Assembly (NCBI GenBank): GCA_947643685.1
Contig: CANRXD010000007.1
Coordinates: 1 to 14,483 of the forward strand
Origin: an uncultured Clostridium sp.
GTDB lineage: Bacteria > Bacillota > Clostridia > Lachnospirales > Lachnospiraceae
Direction of reading: 5' to 3'
Length of the DNA stretch: 14,483 nucleotides
The notes beneath the pieces were generated by a model. The model did no database searches. It was not told the DNA's origin and saw only the letters and a list, made by a program, of their open reading frames with translations. Numbering within the stretch: position 1 is the first letter of the stretch; every line of letters starts with the position of its first letter. A program made the position numbers and the translations under genes. Positions 7,732 through 14,483 of the stretch are shown one piece after another.

Positions 7732-8605
7732 CATACTCCGTAACAGTAAAGCCATCCGGGAGCTCCTCCTCATTGAAGGTCTCTGCCACCTGCCAGTTAC
7801 CGCTGTCCGCCGCCACTCCGGGAGCCGCCGCTTCTGTGGAATCAGATTCCATATTGCTTTCTGAGGGCACTTCGTCCGATTTGACAACGGTAATGGTATA
7901 GGTTTTTGTGGTGGTGCCGTCCTCCGCCGTCACTTTACATACCACAGTATTTTCTCCGGATTCCAGGTGCTCGTTTCCCTCTACTACCACCTTCGCCTTA
8001 TCGTCTTTGGCCGGAGCACTGACAGTGATTTTTTCTGTATCGCCGGGCACTGTTACTGTATATTCTGTCACATCCGCAGAGAAAGCCGGGCTCAGCTCAC
8101 CGGGGGAAACGGTTAAAGAAGACAGGGAAGCCTCCCTGGAATAGGTTTCCGGCGCATTGACCTTTACAGCAGAATTTCCCACATGTTCGATGGTAACTGC
8201 CTGGGAATTTGCGTCATAAACCTCCTGGGACCTCACTTTTATGGAAGAGGTTCCTGCCTTTAAGGCCTTGAACTTCAGTGTAAAGCTGAAGGTGGTCTGC
8301 TCCGCGGATTCCATGGCGCCTACGACCCGGATGGAGCCTGCGCCGCCATTTGCGTTGGTTCCGCTTACAAATTCCAAAGCCGAGGAGTCATACTCCAGCA
8401 TCACATCGGAAGCTCCCAATGGCTCCCCGCTGGAAGACGTGATTTTCATGTTCACGGAAACCTGATTTCCCACAGTCACCGACGGGTCCGAAAAAGTGAT
8501 TTTTCCAGTCGCCGCATAAGACACAAGCAATTGTCCCGGCATTGCGGCAAGCAGCATGACCATGGTCAGGAAGGCCGCCGCCAGCTTCTTTATTTTTCTG
8601 TTCAT
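7706..8605 (-). CDS. Secreted cohesin-domain protein with cadherin-like beta-sandwich (5' part of a frame-broken gene)
   Basis: The start is the ATG at 8605 with GGAG 11 bases upstream, only 15 bases after the dockerin-protein stop, so the two are co-transcribed. Residues 1-32 are a signal peptide ending VSYAA. Residues 34-150 match a cohesin domain: ITFSDPSVTVGNQVSVNMKI, then LEYDSSALEFVSG and FSFTLKFKALKAGTSSIKV. Residues 157-243 are a cadherin-like beta-sandwich (LSSLTVSPGELSPAF, then VTEYTVTVP, LESGENTVVCKV and TKTYTITVV). A Ser/Glu/Ala-rich spacer (245-270) leads into LPDGFTVTEYEYN, the first copy of a module completed in the other frame; here the frame ends five residues later. Family knowledge: cohesins bind dockerins. 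The neighbour upstream carries a dockerin, so this is its likely anchor. Joined to 6889-7731 the product would be about 585-590 residues. Confidence 0.85.
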   Translation of the reverse strand: MNRKIKKLAAAFLTMVMLLAAMPGQLLVSYAATGKITFSDPSVTVGNQVSVNMKITSSSGEPLGASDVMLEYDSSALEFVSGTNANGGAGSIRVVGAMESAEQTTFSFTLKFKALKAGTSSIKVRSQEVYDANSQAVTIEHVGNSAVKVNAPETYSREASLSSLTVSPGELSPAFSADVTEYTVTVPGDTEKITVSAPAKDDKAKVVVEGNEHLESGENTVVCKVTAEDGTTTKTYTITVVKSDEVPSESNMESDSTEAAAPGVAADSGNWQVAETFNEEELPDGFTVTEYEYNALYDR

Positions 8606-8620
8606 AGCTGTTTTATCTCC

Positions 8621-11233
8621 TTACTGTCTTCCCATAATTTTCTTTTGCAGCGCATTTGCATCTGCCTGGGTAATGACTCCGTCCCCGTTCAGATCAGCTG
8701 CCGCCTTCTGGGCTTCATTTAATATATTTTCCCCAAGAATCTGTCTTTTTATAAGTATCAGATCAAGAATTGTCACGGAACCATCCCCATTGCAGTCCCC
8801 TTTCTGGAGAGCTGACTGAGTTTCCGCGGGCCGGGTCTCCGACGCGCTTGTTTCCGGTGCGCCGGTTTCTGGTGCCTGGGTCTCCGGTGCATGGGTTTCC
8901 GGTGCCCGGGTCTCTGCCGGAGCAGTTTCTCCGCCCGGACCTATGCCGGCCTGGACTCCCGTGCCCGCAGATGCAGTCACCGTTTCTGCGGCACCGGCTC
9001 CGGGCCCCGCCGCCGCGGCTTCTCCGCCCGGACCTATGCCGGCCTGAACTCCCGTGTTTGCAGATGCAGCCACCGTTTCTGCGGCACTGGTCTCAGAACC
9101 TGCCGCCGGGACCGTTTCCCCTGGCATGATACCGCCGGGTCCGACCTCTGTTCCCGCTCCTCCGGTAGCCCCCGCACTGCTTCCCCCGGAGCTTCCAAAA
9201 GAGCTTCCCGTGGTCTGGCCCCCCGGGTTTGTATTAACCACCGGGGCATCGGACTGGCGTACCACATGGAGGCGATAAGTACGGACGCTTCCATTTTCAG
9301 CTTTTACTTCTACCTGTATTGTATTATTTCCGCTCTGAAGCGGCACGTTCCCTGTTCCTGTCACAGAGGCTTTGGAATCAATGGCAGCGGCATTCACGGA
9401 AATTTTATCCACAGACGGATTCACAATAATGTCATAGCTTTCCGTATCCCTGTTAAAGGTAGGCGTTAAGGCATACCCTGTTACTTCCAAAGAGGATAAC
9501 TTGTTATTGGGGCTTCCTGTGACAGTCGGTCTTGCACAGGCCGTCTCAGGCATGTTGCCGTATACGGGAATTTTAAATACAAGCGTTCCCCGCTTCATTT
9601 CATCTGTATAGGCCCTGGCAAGCTTTGCGGCCTCCCCGGCTGCTCCTTCCACGTTGGTCATATACTGATGCTTATATAAATTCGTGCCCTGTACATTGAA
9701 CTTCTTCAGATAAAACGTGTCCTGACCCTGTTTTACAAAATTCTCGCCGTAGTAGCAGGCCCCGCCCACAATGGACTTTTCGATGGAATTCCATGGTCTC
9801 CCATAGTTTCCTGTCTGAGAGGCGTACCAGAGGCCCCTTGTGACTGCCGACATGGAGCCGGAAGCATAGGCACCCACATTGAAAAAGTTATAATAGCCCT
9901 CATAGCCGGAGGTAGTTCCGGAAATGCTTCCCGAAGTTCCTTTCCCCTGCTCCTGAAGAATCATGGCGCCCAGCACATAAGGATTCACTCCGGACTGGGC
10001 TGCCGCGTTCATAATCATGTCCACATAGCTCCCCGCGGGAACCGGAGATGTGGCGGATTCTCCTGTATGATCACCGGTAACAGAAGAAGCATCCATACCC
10101 GGACCGTATTCCACATTTGGGACTGCAAGGACCTGGGTCTCTCTGGCGCTCACGGAGACCGGAGGCCCTTCCAGGCTCACATCCTGGCTTCCTCCGCCTC
10201 CATTTGCTCCATCTGCAGGCTGCGTGAACGGGGACTGTGACGGAGTATCCTGCATATTTTCCAATCCCGGACCATAATTGGCTCCCGGCGGCAGCGTCTG
10301 GCCGGAGCCTGTACTTCCTGTCTGGCCTGTACTTCCTGTCTGGCCAGGGCCTGTGTTTCCTGTCTGCCCTGCATTTCCCGTCTGACCATTTTGGCCGCTT
10401 TCTCCTGTCCCCTGCCCAAAACCACTACCGTTTAAAGAACCGTTCCCGGAAGCTTCGCCGGAAACGGAACTTTCCAGAAAGGTTCCGCTCACAAGGCTTT
10501 TAAGGCCTTCCGCCGTATGCCTGGAACTGTCATATGTATGAAGAAGGAACTGAAACACATAGGTATCATTTAAAAAGTTTCTGGGGTCCATATAATAGCT
10601 GACAATTTCTTTCGATGCCGCCACCCAGCTTGCTCCGTCAAAGCCGGTCCAGGTTCCCGTCCCCCAGTCATAGGCGCCGTATTCCGTAGATTTCCATGAG
10701 GAAATACTGTTCGTTGCCACCAGGTTCGCACCCACCAGCGACTCATTGGAAATCACATCATTCCAGTCAAGGCCCGTATTCTGCACCTGAAATACCCAGG
10801 ACGGATGCTCTGCATGAAGCGTCCGCAGGGAATCCTTATAGCTTTCCGGAAATCCCTGCTGGGTTAAATAAGTTTCAAAGCTGGCATCCATTGTATAGGA
10901 AACGGGAAATTTAATATAGGATGCAGATACATACCCCTCCGCCGTTTCCGTTCCGGAAGTGAACCGGATTTTATACCATTGTTTTCCATCGGTGCCTGTG
11001 GTTTCCTCCGTCACAGTCACCGCCGTTCCATAGAGCAGCCGCTTTACAACAGAATTGCCAGTCCCTGGTCCGCTTCTCACATTAAGGCTGGTGGCATTTA
11101 CCGTTGCCGGTCTGTTGGTCTCTGCGTATATTACCCGGGGATTTGCATTCCAAAGTCCCGTTCCCCCAAGGGTTTCGTAAAATAAAAATACGCCCATAAG
11201 AGCGGACAGGACCTGTTTCCCTTTTTTTCTCAT
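8621..11233 (-). CDS. Secreted glucosaminidase-type cell-wall hydrolase with SH3, beta-sandwich and C-terminal dockerin
   Basis: 870 residues from the ATG at 11233 (AGGAGAG upstream). A GTG at 11269 also has AGGAGAG and would add 12 residues before the signal peptide. Residues 1-37 are a signal peptide (LSALMGVFLFYETL, cut near VIYA). An SH3b domain covers 43-109 (SLNVRSGPGTGNSVVKRL, then KQWYKIRF). A clostridial glucosaminidase N-lobe covers about 115-250 (HPSWVFQVQNTGLDWNDV, SWVAASKEIVSYYMDPRNFL), then a Gly/Gln/Thr linker of roughly 140 residues. The GH73-like core is 400-560 (NPYVLGAMILQEQGKG; Glu428 is the likely catalytic acid; GYYNFFNVGAY; GRPWNSIEKSIVGGACYYG). A cadherin-like beta-sandwich spans 576-659 and a Pro/Thr/Ala/Glu linker 667-810. 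A type I dockerin ends the protein, with two calcium loops, DCNGDGSVTILD (813-824) and DLNGDGVITQAD (847-858). It should cleave GlcNAc-MurNAc bonds in peptidoglycan. The next gene encodes a cohesin. Confidence 0.92.
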   Translation of the reverse strand: MRKKGKQVLSALMGVFLFYETLGGTGLWNANPRVIYAETNRPATVNATSLNVRSGPGTGNSVVKRLLYGTAVTVTEETTGTDGKQWYKIRFTSGTETAEGYVSASYIKFPVSYTMDASFETYLTQQGFPESYKDSLRTLHAEHPSWVFQVQNTGLDWNDVISNESLVGANLVATNSISSWKSTEYGAYDWGTGTWTGFDGASWVAASKEIVSYYMDPRNFLNDTYVFQFLLHTYDSSRHTAEGLKSLVSGTFLESSVSGEASGNGSLNGSGFGQGTGESGQNGQTGNAGQTGNTGPGQTGSTGQTGSTGSGQTLPPGANYGPGLENMQDTPSQSPFTQPADGANGGGGSQDVSLEGPPVSVSARETQVLAVPNVEYGPGMDASSVTGDHTGESATSPVPAGSYVDMIMNAAAQSGVNPYVLGAMILQEQGKGTSGSISGTTSGYEGYYNFFNVGAYASGSMSAVTRGLWYASQTGNYGRPWNSIEKSIVGGACYYGENFVKQGQDTFYLKKFNVQGTNLYKHQYMTNVEGAAGEAAKLARAYTDEMKRGTLVFKIPVYGNMPETACARPTVTGSPNNKLSSLEVTGYALTPTFNRDTESYDIIVNPSVDKISVNAAAIDSKASVTGTGNVPLQSGNNTIQVEVKAENGSVRTYRLHVVRQSDAPVVNTNPGGQTTGSSFGSSGGSSAGATGGAGTEVGPGGIMPGETVPAAGSETSAAETVAASANTGVQAGIGPGGEAAAAGPGAGAAETVTASAGTGVQAGIGPGGETAPAETRAPETHAPETQAPETGAPETSASETRPAETQSALQKGDCNGDGSVTILDLILIKRQILGENILNEAQKAAADLNGDGVITQADANALQKKIMGRQ
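8842..9089 (-). repeat. Tandem and dispersed repeats encoding the linker before the dockerin
   Basis: Two copies of about 68 bp, starting at 8928 and 9021 (93 bp apart), share TCTCCGCCCGGACCTATGCC and encode TGVQAGIGPGGE plus flanks. Next to them (about 8842-8925) lie 15-bp units encoding APET-x pentapeptides. The period keeps the frame, so the linker can lengthen or shorten by recombination. Confidence 0.7.
10307..10384 (-). repeat. Four 18-bp tandem units encoding a TGQTGS-type linker
   Basis: GCCTGTACTTCCTGTCTG occurs exactly twice in tandem (10307-10324, 10325-10342). Two diverged copies lie at 10349-10366 and 10367-10384. They encode the Gly/Gln/Thr/Ser linker inside the hydrolase, between its N-lobe and its glucosaminidase core. 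Confidence 0.75.
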
Positions 11234-11285
11234 ATTTTTCTCTCCTGCGTAACTGTTCCGTACTTTCACAGTTACTCTCCTGATT

Positions 11286-11312
11286 TCATTTCCCGCGTCT
11301 TCCAGGAAATGA
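11286..11312 (-). other. 5'-leader hairpin of the dockerin/cohesin transcript
   Basis: TCATTTCC and GGAAATGA (11312-11305 with 11293-11286) form an 8-bp stem with an 11-base loop, within a few bases of the expected transcription start. A hairpin at the extreme 5' end often protects mRNA from decay; that role here is inference. Confidence 0.4.
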
Positions 11313-11322
11313 CACCAAAGCC

Positions 11323-11352
11323 ATTATACTGACAAAGAGACTTTCCTGTCAA
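11323..11352 (-). promoter_or_regulatory. Near-consensus sigma-A promoter of the dockerin/cohesin operon
   Basis: On the minus strand TTGACA (11352-11347) and TATAAT (11328-11323) are both perfect hexamers, with an 18-base spacer. The expected start near 11316 gives a leader of about 80 bases before the ATG at 11233. Confidence 0.85.
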
Positions 11353-11447
11353 CCTCGGAGAAAAAAGTTCACAGTTTTGCCAACAATTACCTCATTTTCG
11401 TAAGGTTTTCTTAACATTTTTTCCAAAAGCCAATTCATAGAAAACGG

Positions 11448-11482
11448 GTGTAAAAGGGCCGGCGCATTTGCGCCGGCCCTTT
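11448..11482 (-). terminator. Terminator of the oxaloacetate decarboxylase operon
   Basis: AAAGGGCCGGCGC (11453-11465) pairs perfectly with GCGCCGGCCCTTT (11470-11482): 13 bp with a 4-base loop, T-run on the minus strand. It lies 11 bases after the oadA stop and insulates the dockerin promoter from upstream transcription. The stretch from here to the promoter (11353-11447) holds no gene. Confidence 0.9.
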
Positions 11483-11493
11483 CCTTTTAAAGT

Positions 11494-12906
11494 CTATACA
11501 GGATATACTTTATTCTCTTTATCGGCCTTCTTCGGATCAACCTTGGTCTGCTGTGCCTCACGGTATTCAAAGAAGTCCCTGGCAACAGCCGGGAACAGGG
11601 CATAAGACAAAACATCCTCGTCCTGCTGTTTCCACTGTGCACATTCCTTTTCAAACTGCGGAAGCTGCGGCGGAATCAAATCGGCCGGGCGGCAGGTGAT
11701 CGGAGTTGCATCGCCGATGATCTTTTTCTGAACCTCAGGGTTGAACGGCTTAACCGTCTGGCCGAACTCGCCCATCATGATCTTCTTGGACTCCTTCGGA
11801 ACCATCTTGTAACGCTCCCCGGCCAGTACGTTCATAACAGCCTGAGTACCGACGATCTGGGAAGACGGGGTAACAAGCGGCGGCTCACCGAAATCCTTTC
11901 TTACTCTCGGAATTTCCTCAAGAACGGCGCGGTACTTGTCTTCCTGACCGGCTTCCTTAAGCTGGCTTACCAGGTTGGAAAGCATTCCGCCAGGTACCTG
12001 ATACTGAAGAGTCTTGATATTAACCCCCAGTACCTTGGGATTAAGAAGTCCGCTCTTAAGAGCCTCCTCGCGAATCGGTGTAAAGTAGTCCGCAATCTCT
12101 GCAAGCAGATTCTGGTCATAACCGGTATCATACGGGGTACCGCGGAAAGTCTCAACCATAACCTCCGTAGCCGGCTGGGAAGTACCAAGGGCTAACGGAG
12201 ACATTGCACAGTCAATGATGTCGCATCCTGCTTCCACTGCCTTTAAATAGGTCATGGAAGCCACGCCGGAAGTGTAATGGGTATGAAGGTCGATGGGAAG
12301 GCTGGTTCCTTCCTTAAGAGCCTGAACCAGTTCCGCTGCCTTATAGGGAGTCAGAAGACCTGCCATATCCTTAATGCAGAGGGAATCCGCACCCATCTCC
12401 TCGATCTGGCGGGCAATGTTCTTCCAGTACTCAAGGGTATAGGCATCCCCAAGAGTATAGCTTAATGCGATCTGTGCATGGCCTTTTTCTTTATTCGTGG
12501 CCTTAACAGCCGTCTCAAGGTTTCTGATGTCGTTTAAGCAGTCAAAAATACGGATAATATCAATGCCGTTTGCAATGGATTTCTGCACAAAATATTCCAC
12601 CACATCATCTGCATAGTGATTGTATCCCAGAATATTCTGACCGCGGAACAGCATCTGTAACTTGGTGTTCTTAAAGCCAGCCCTAAGTTTTCTAAGTCTT
12701 TCCCACGGATCTTCCTTTAAGAAACGAAGGGAAGCATCGAAGGTAGCGCCGCCCCAGCACTCAACTGCATAGTAGCCAACCTTATCCATTTTCTCTACGA
12801 TCGGGAGCATCTGCTCTGTGGACATTCTGGTTGCAAGCAGGGACTGATGGGCATCACGAAGAACGGTCTCAACAATCTTTACCGGCTTTTTCTGAATTTC
12901 TGCCAT
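11494..12906 (-). CDS. oadA: Oxaloacetate decarboxylase alpha subunit (carboxyltransferase)
   Basis: 470 residues. It transfers the carboxyl group of oxaloacetate to carrier-bound biotin, giving pyruvate; the carboxybiotin is then decarboxylated by OadB. The DRE-TIM barrel shows VETVLRDAHQSLLATRM (12-28, metal Asp18), IIRIFDCLND (117-126), CIKDMAGLL (177-185, Lys179 the expected active-site lysine), DLHTHYTSG (206-214, metal His208 and His210) and YQVPGGMLSNL (302-312). The conserved post-barrel domain follows to about 450. It has no fused biotin domain, unlike the roughly 590-residue Klebsiella-type OadA, because the carrier is a separate gene at 14130. The ATG at 12906 has AGGAGG eight bases upstream, and the gap to oadB is 32 bases. 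A pyruvate carboxylase subunit B role is an alternative for this family, but the OadB neighbour favours the sodium pump. Confidence 0.92.
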   Translation of the reverse strand: MAEIQKKPVKIVETVLRDAHQSLLATRMSTEQMLPIVEKMDKVGYYAVECWGGATFDASLRFLKEDPWERLRKLRAGFKNTKLQMLFRGQNILGYNHYADDVVEYFVQKSIANGIDIIRIFDCLNDIRNLETAVKATNKEKGHAQIALSYTLGDAYTLEYWKNIARQIEEMGADSLCIKDMAGLLTPYKAAELVQALKEGTSLPIDLHTHYTSGVASMTYLKAVEAGCDIIDCAMSPLALGTSQPATEVMVETFRGTPYDTGYDQNLLAEIADYFTPIREEALKSGLLNPKVLGVNIKTLQYQVPGGMLSNLVSQLKEAGQEDKYRAVLEEIPRVRKDFGEPPLVTPSSQIVGTQAVMNVLAGERYKMVPKESKKIMMGEFGQTVKPFNPEVQKKIIGDATPITCRPADLIPPQLPQFEKECAQWKQQDEDVLSYALFPAVARDFFEYREAQQTKVDPKKADKENKVYPV

Positions 12907-12938
12907 TGTATTTACCTCCTAGAATTTTCAATTACAAC

Positions 12939-14090
12939 TTACTGGATTCCAAAGATGGCCATGAAGGTACCTGCCGCTACGGCAGTACCGATCACACCGG
13001 CCACGTTGGGGCCCATGGCATGCATCAGAAGGAAGTTGGTGGGATCTGCCTCAGAACCAACCTTCTGGGATACACGGGCAGCCATCGGAACGGCGGAAAC
13101 ACCGGCAGAACCGATTAACGGATTTACCTTGCCTCCGGTTACCTTGCACATAATCTTACCGAAAATAACACCTGCGGCAGTACCGAACGCAAACGCGATC
13201 AGACCCAGGACAACGATTTTAATGGTAGTCCATTTTAAGAATGCCTCAGCACTTGTGGTGGCGCCGACAGAAAGGCCGAGCACAATAACTACAATATACA
13301 TCAGTGCGTTGGAGGCAGTCTCCTGGAGCTGTTTTACAACGCCGGACTCACGGAATAAGTTACCTACCATCAGCATACCCACAAGCGGAGCAGTGGTGGG
13401 AAGAATCAGGCAGACAACAACAGTAACAATGATCGGGAACAAAATCTTCTCCAGCTTGGAAACCGGGCGAAGCTGTTCCATTTTAATCTTTCTCTCTTCT
13501 TCCGTTGTCAGAAGCTTCATAATCGGCGGCTGAATAATCGGAACGAGAGCCATGTAGGAATAAGCTGCTACGGCAATGGGTCCCATGAACTCTGTCTGTC
13601 CAAGCTTTCCGGCAAGGAAAATAGAAGTCGGGCCGTCAGCGCCTCCGATGATGGAGATTGCAGCGGCGGCTTTGTCATTGAAGCCCATGAAGATAGCCAT
13701 AAAGTATGCCGCATAAATTCCGAACTGTGCGGCGGCTCCCAGAAGGAAGCTTTTGGGGTTCGCAATTAACGGACCGAAATCTGTCATGGCACCTACACCC
13801 ATGAAGATTAAGGACGGCAGGATACTCCACTCATCCAACAGGTAGAAGTAATGAAGCAGTCCGCCTACGCCGTTTGATGAATCTTCGACGGTCAGCATAA
13901 TATCCGGATAGATATTAACAAGCAGCATACCGAAGGAAATCGGAACAAGAAGCAACGGCTCAAAGCCTTTTCTGATGGCAAGATATAAAAATACGAATGC
14001 CACAAAAATCATAATCATATTGCCAAATGTCAGATTCAGGAATGCTGTCTGCTGAACAAGATTCAAAAGTGTATTTTGAATATAATCCAT
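12939..14090 (-). CDS. oadB: Oxaloacetate decarboxylase beta subunit, sodium-pumping membrane protein
   Basis: 383 residues from the ATG at 14090, chosen because GGAGGG lies six bases upstream; a GTG at 14126 would add 12 unlikely residues overlapping that region. It is a polytopic inner-membrane protein that decarboxylates carboxybiotin and exports Na+. Family hallmarks are [17 protein letters not shown] (147-163, Asp152 the key sodium-linked acid), [12 protein letters not shown] (241-252) and [16 protein letters not shown] (359-374), with about nine hydrophobic segments between. The same subunit type serves methylmalonyl-CoA and glutaconyl-CoA decarboxylases, so substrate is set by the partner: here the OadA gene 32 bases downstream. 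The biotin carrier gene is 39 bases upstream. Confidence 0.93.
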   Translation of the reverse strand: MDYIQNTLLNLVQQTAFLNLTFGNMIMIFVAFVFLYLAIRKGFEPLLLVPISFGMLLVNIYPDIMLTVEDSSNGVGGLLHYFYLLDEWSILPSLIFMGVGAMTDFGPLIANPKSFLLGAAAQFGIYAAYFMAIFMGFNDKAAAAISIIGGADGPTSIFLAGKLGQTEFMGPIAVAAYSYMALVPIIQPPIMKLLTTEEERKIKMEQLRPVSKLEKILFPIIVTVVVCLILPTTAPLVGMLMVGNLFRESGVVKQLQETASNALMYIVVIVLGLSVGATTSAEAFLKWTTIKIVVLGLIAFAFGTAAGVIFGKIMCKVTGGKVNPLIGSAGVSAVPMAARVSQKVGSEADPTNFLLMHAMGPNVAGVIGTAVAAGTFMAIFGIQ

Positions 14091-14129
14091 GTTAATCCCT
14101 CCATGTATGATGCAACGTTTCTGCACCAG

Positions 14130-14483
14130 TTAGTTTAAGGTAGCAATGGTGGCTCCGGTTTCCACGGTCTCGCCGACTGCTACATTGACACTTGCTACGG
14201 TGCCATCCTGAGGAGCTACAATGTCATTTTCCATCTTCATGGCTTCCAGAACCGCCAAAACATCGCCCTTCTTAACGGCCTGGCCTGCTGCTGCCTTTAC
14301 AGCTAAAATCTTGCCGCGCATGGGAGCCGCCACGGTTACGCTGCCTGCTGCTCCTGCCGCCTTAGGCGCTGCGTTGGGTGCTGCGGGAGCTGCCGCTTTC
14401 GGCGCTGCCTTTGGTGCTGCTGCCGGTGCTGCGCCGGTAGTTCCTTCTTCTACGGTAACTTCATAAACATTGCCATTTACAGT
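14130..14483 (-). CDS. Biotin carrier subunit of the sodium-pumping decarboxylase (5' end off the window)
   Basis: The frame enters at the right edge in phase and ends at 14130, giving 117 visible residues that begin TVNGNVYEVTVEEG. Relatives usually start only a few residues earlier, so the protein is nearly complete. A flexible Ala/Pro/Lys linker (APKAAPKAAAPAAP and similar) is followed by the biotinyl domain: AAPMRGKILAVKAAAGQAV, then VLEAMKMEND, whose central Lys is biotinylated, and VGETVETGATIATL. It shuttles carboxybiotin from OadA to OadB. It heads the visible part of the operon. A small OadG-type subunit, and possibly an acyl-CoA carboxyltransferase, would be expected just beyond the right edge (inference). 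Confidence 0.92.
   Translation of the reverse strand, partial: TVNGNVYEVTVEEGTTGAAPAAAPKAAPKAAAPAAPNAAPKAAGAAGSVTVAAPMRGKILAVKAAAGQAVKKGDVLAVLEAMKMENDIVAPQDGTVASVNVAVGETVETGATIATLN

Noticed and set aside
8770..9469. Plus-strand open frames of 119 and 192 codons
   Set aside because: They are opposite the repeat-rich linker and beta-sandwich of the dockerin hydrolase, are Pro/Arg-rich and repeat-derived, and lack a ribosome binding site; they are antisense shadows.
10307..10384. Short tandem repeats considered as a CRISPR array
   Set aside because: Units are 18 bp, contiguous and without spacers, and they encode a Gly/Thr linker in frame.
12847..13533. 228-codon plus-strand open frame opposite oadB
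   Set aside because: It is antisense to conserved membrane segments of OadB, and its low-complexity Thr/Pro/Ile composition mirrors the membrane codons.

Overview
The window looks like chromosomal DNA of a gut-type Lachnospiraceae (Clostridium/Enterocloster/Lachnoclostridium-like) bacterium. Base composition is balanced, ribosome binding sites are strong GGAGG-type, stem-loop/T-run terminators separate the units, and the gene content fits: a clostridial-type GlnRS, a biotin-dependent oxaloacetate decarboxylase sodium pump in separate subunits, a bacterial NSS transporter and a dockerin-bearing autolysin. The genus call is inference from protein style, not from a database search.

Left part (1-5450): a GntR/MocR-type regulator with a PLP aminotransferase domain runs off the left edge (minus strand). 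It is preceded by glnS (minus). Divergent from glnS is a plus-strand pair, L-lactate dehydrogenase followed by a PfkB-family 2-keto-3-deoxygluconate kinase-like sugar kinase, ending at a strong convergent terminator at 5399-5444.

Middle part (5450-11350, all minus strand): transcription from a near-consensus sigma-A promoter (11323-11352) gives a two-gene unit. The first gene is a secreted glucosaminidase-type cell-wall hydrolase with an SH3 domain, a cadherin-like beta-sandwich and a C-terminal type I dockerin. Fifteen bases downstream is a membrane protein with an extracellular cohesin domain, the same kind of beta-sandwich, one transmembrane helix and a long acidic cytoplasmic tail. The two proteins look like a dedicated ligand-receptor pair: the cohesin protein could hold the dockerin-bearing hydrolase at the cell surface. 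A terminator follows, then a sodium:neurotransmitter symporter family transporter. The cohesin gene and the transporter gene are both broken by a +1-class frame change, and in both the protein alignment suggests loss of about 10-17 codons. They are either recent pseudogenes or carry sequence/assembly errors.

Right part (11450-14483, minus strand): biotin carrier protein, then OadB (membrane sodium pump subunit), then OadA (carboxyltransferase), with short spacers, good ribosome binding sites and a strong terminator after OadA. The biotin carrier is cut by the right edge, missing only its first few residues. The operon presumably continues to the right. With LDH and the KDG kinase it points to fermentative metabolism around pyruvate. 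No RNA genes, insertion sequences, CRISPR arrays or prophage genes were seen. No stretch longer than 300 bases lacks a gene.
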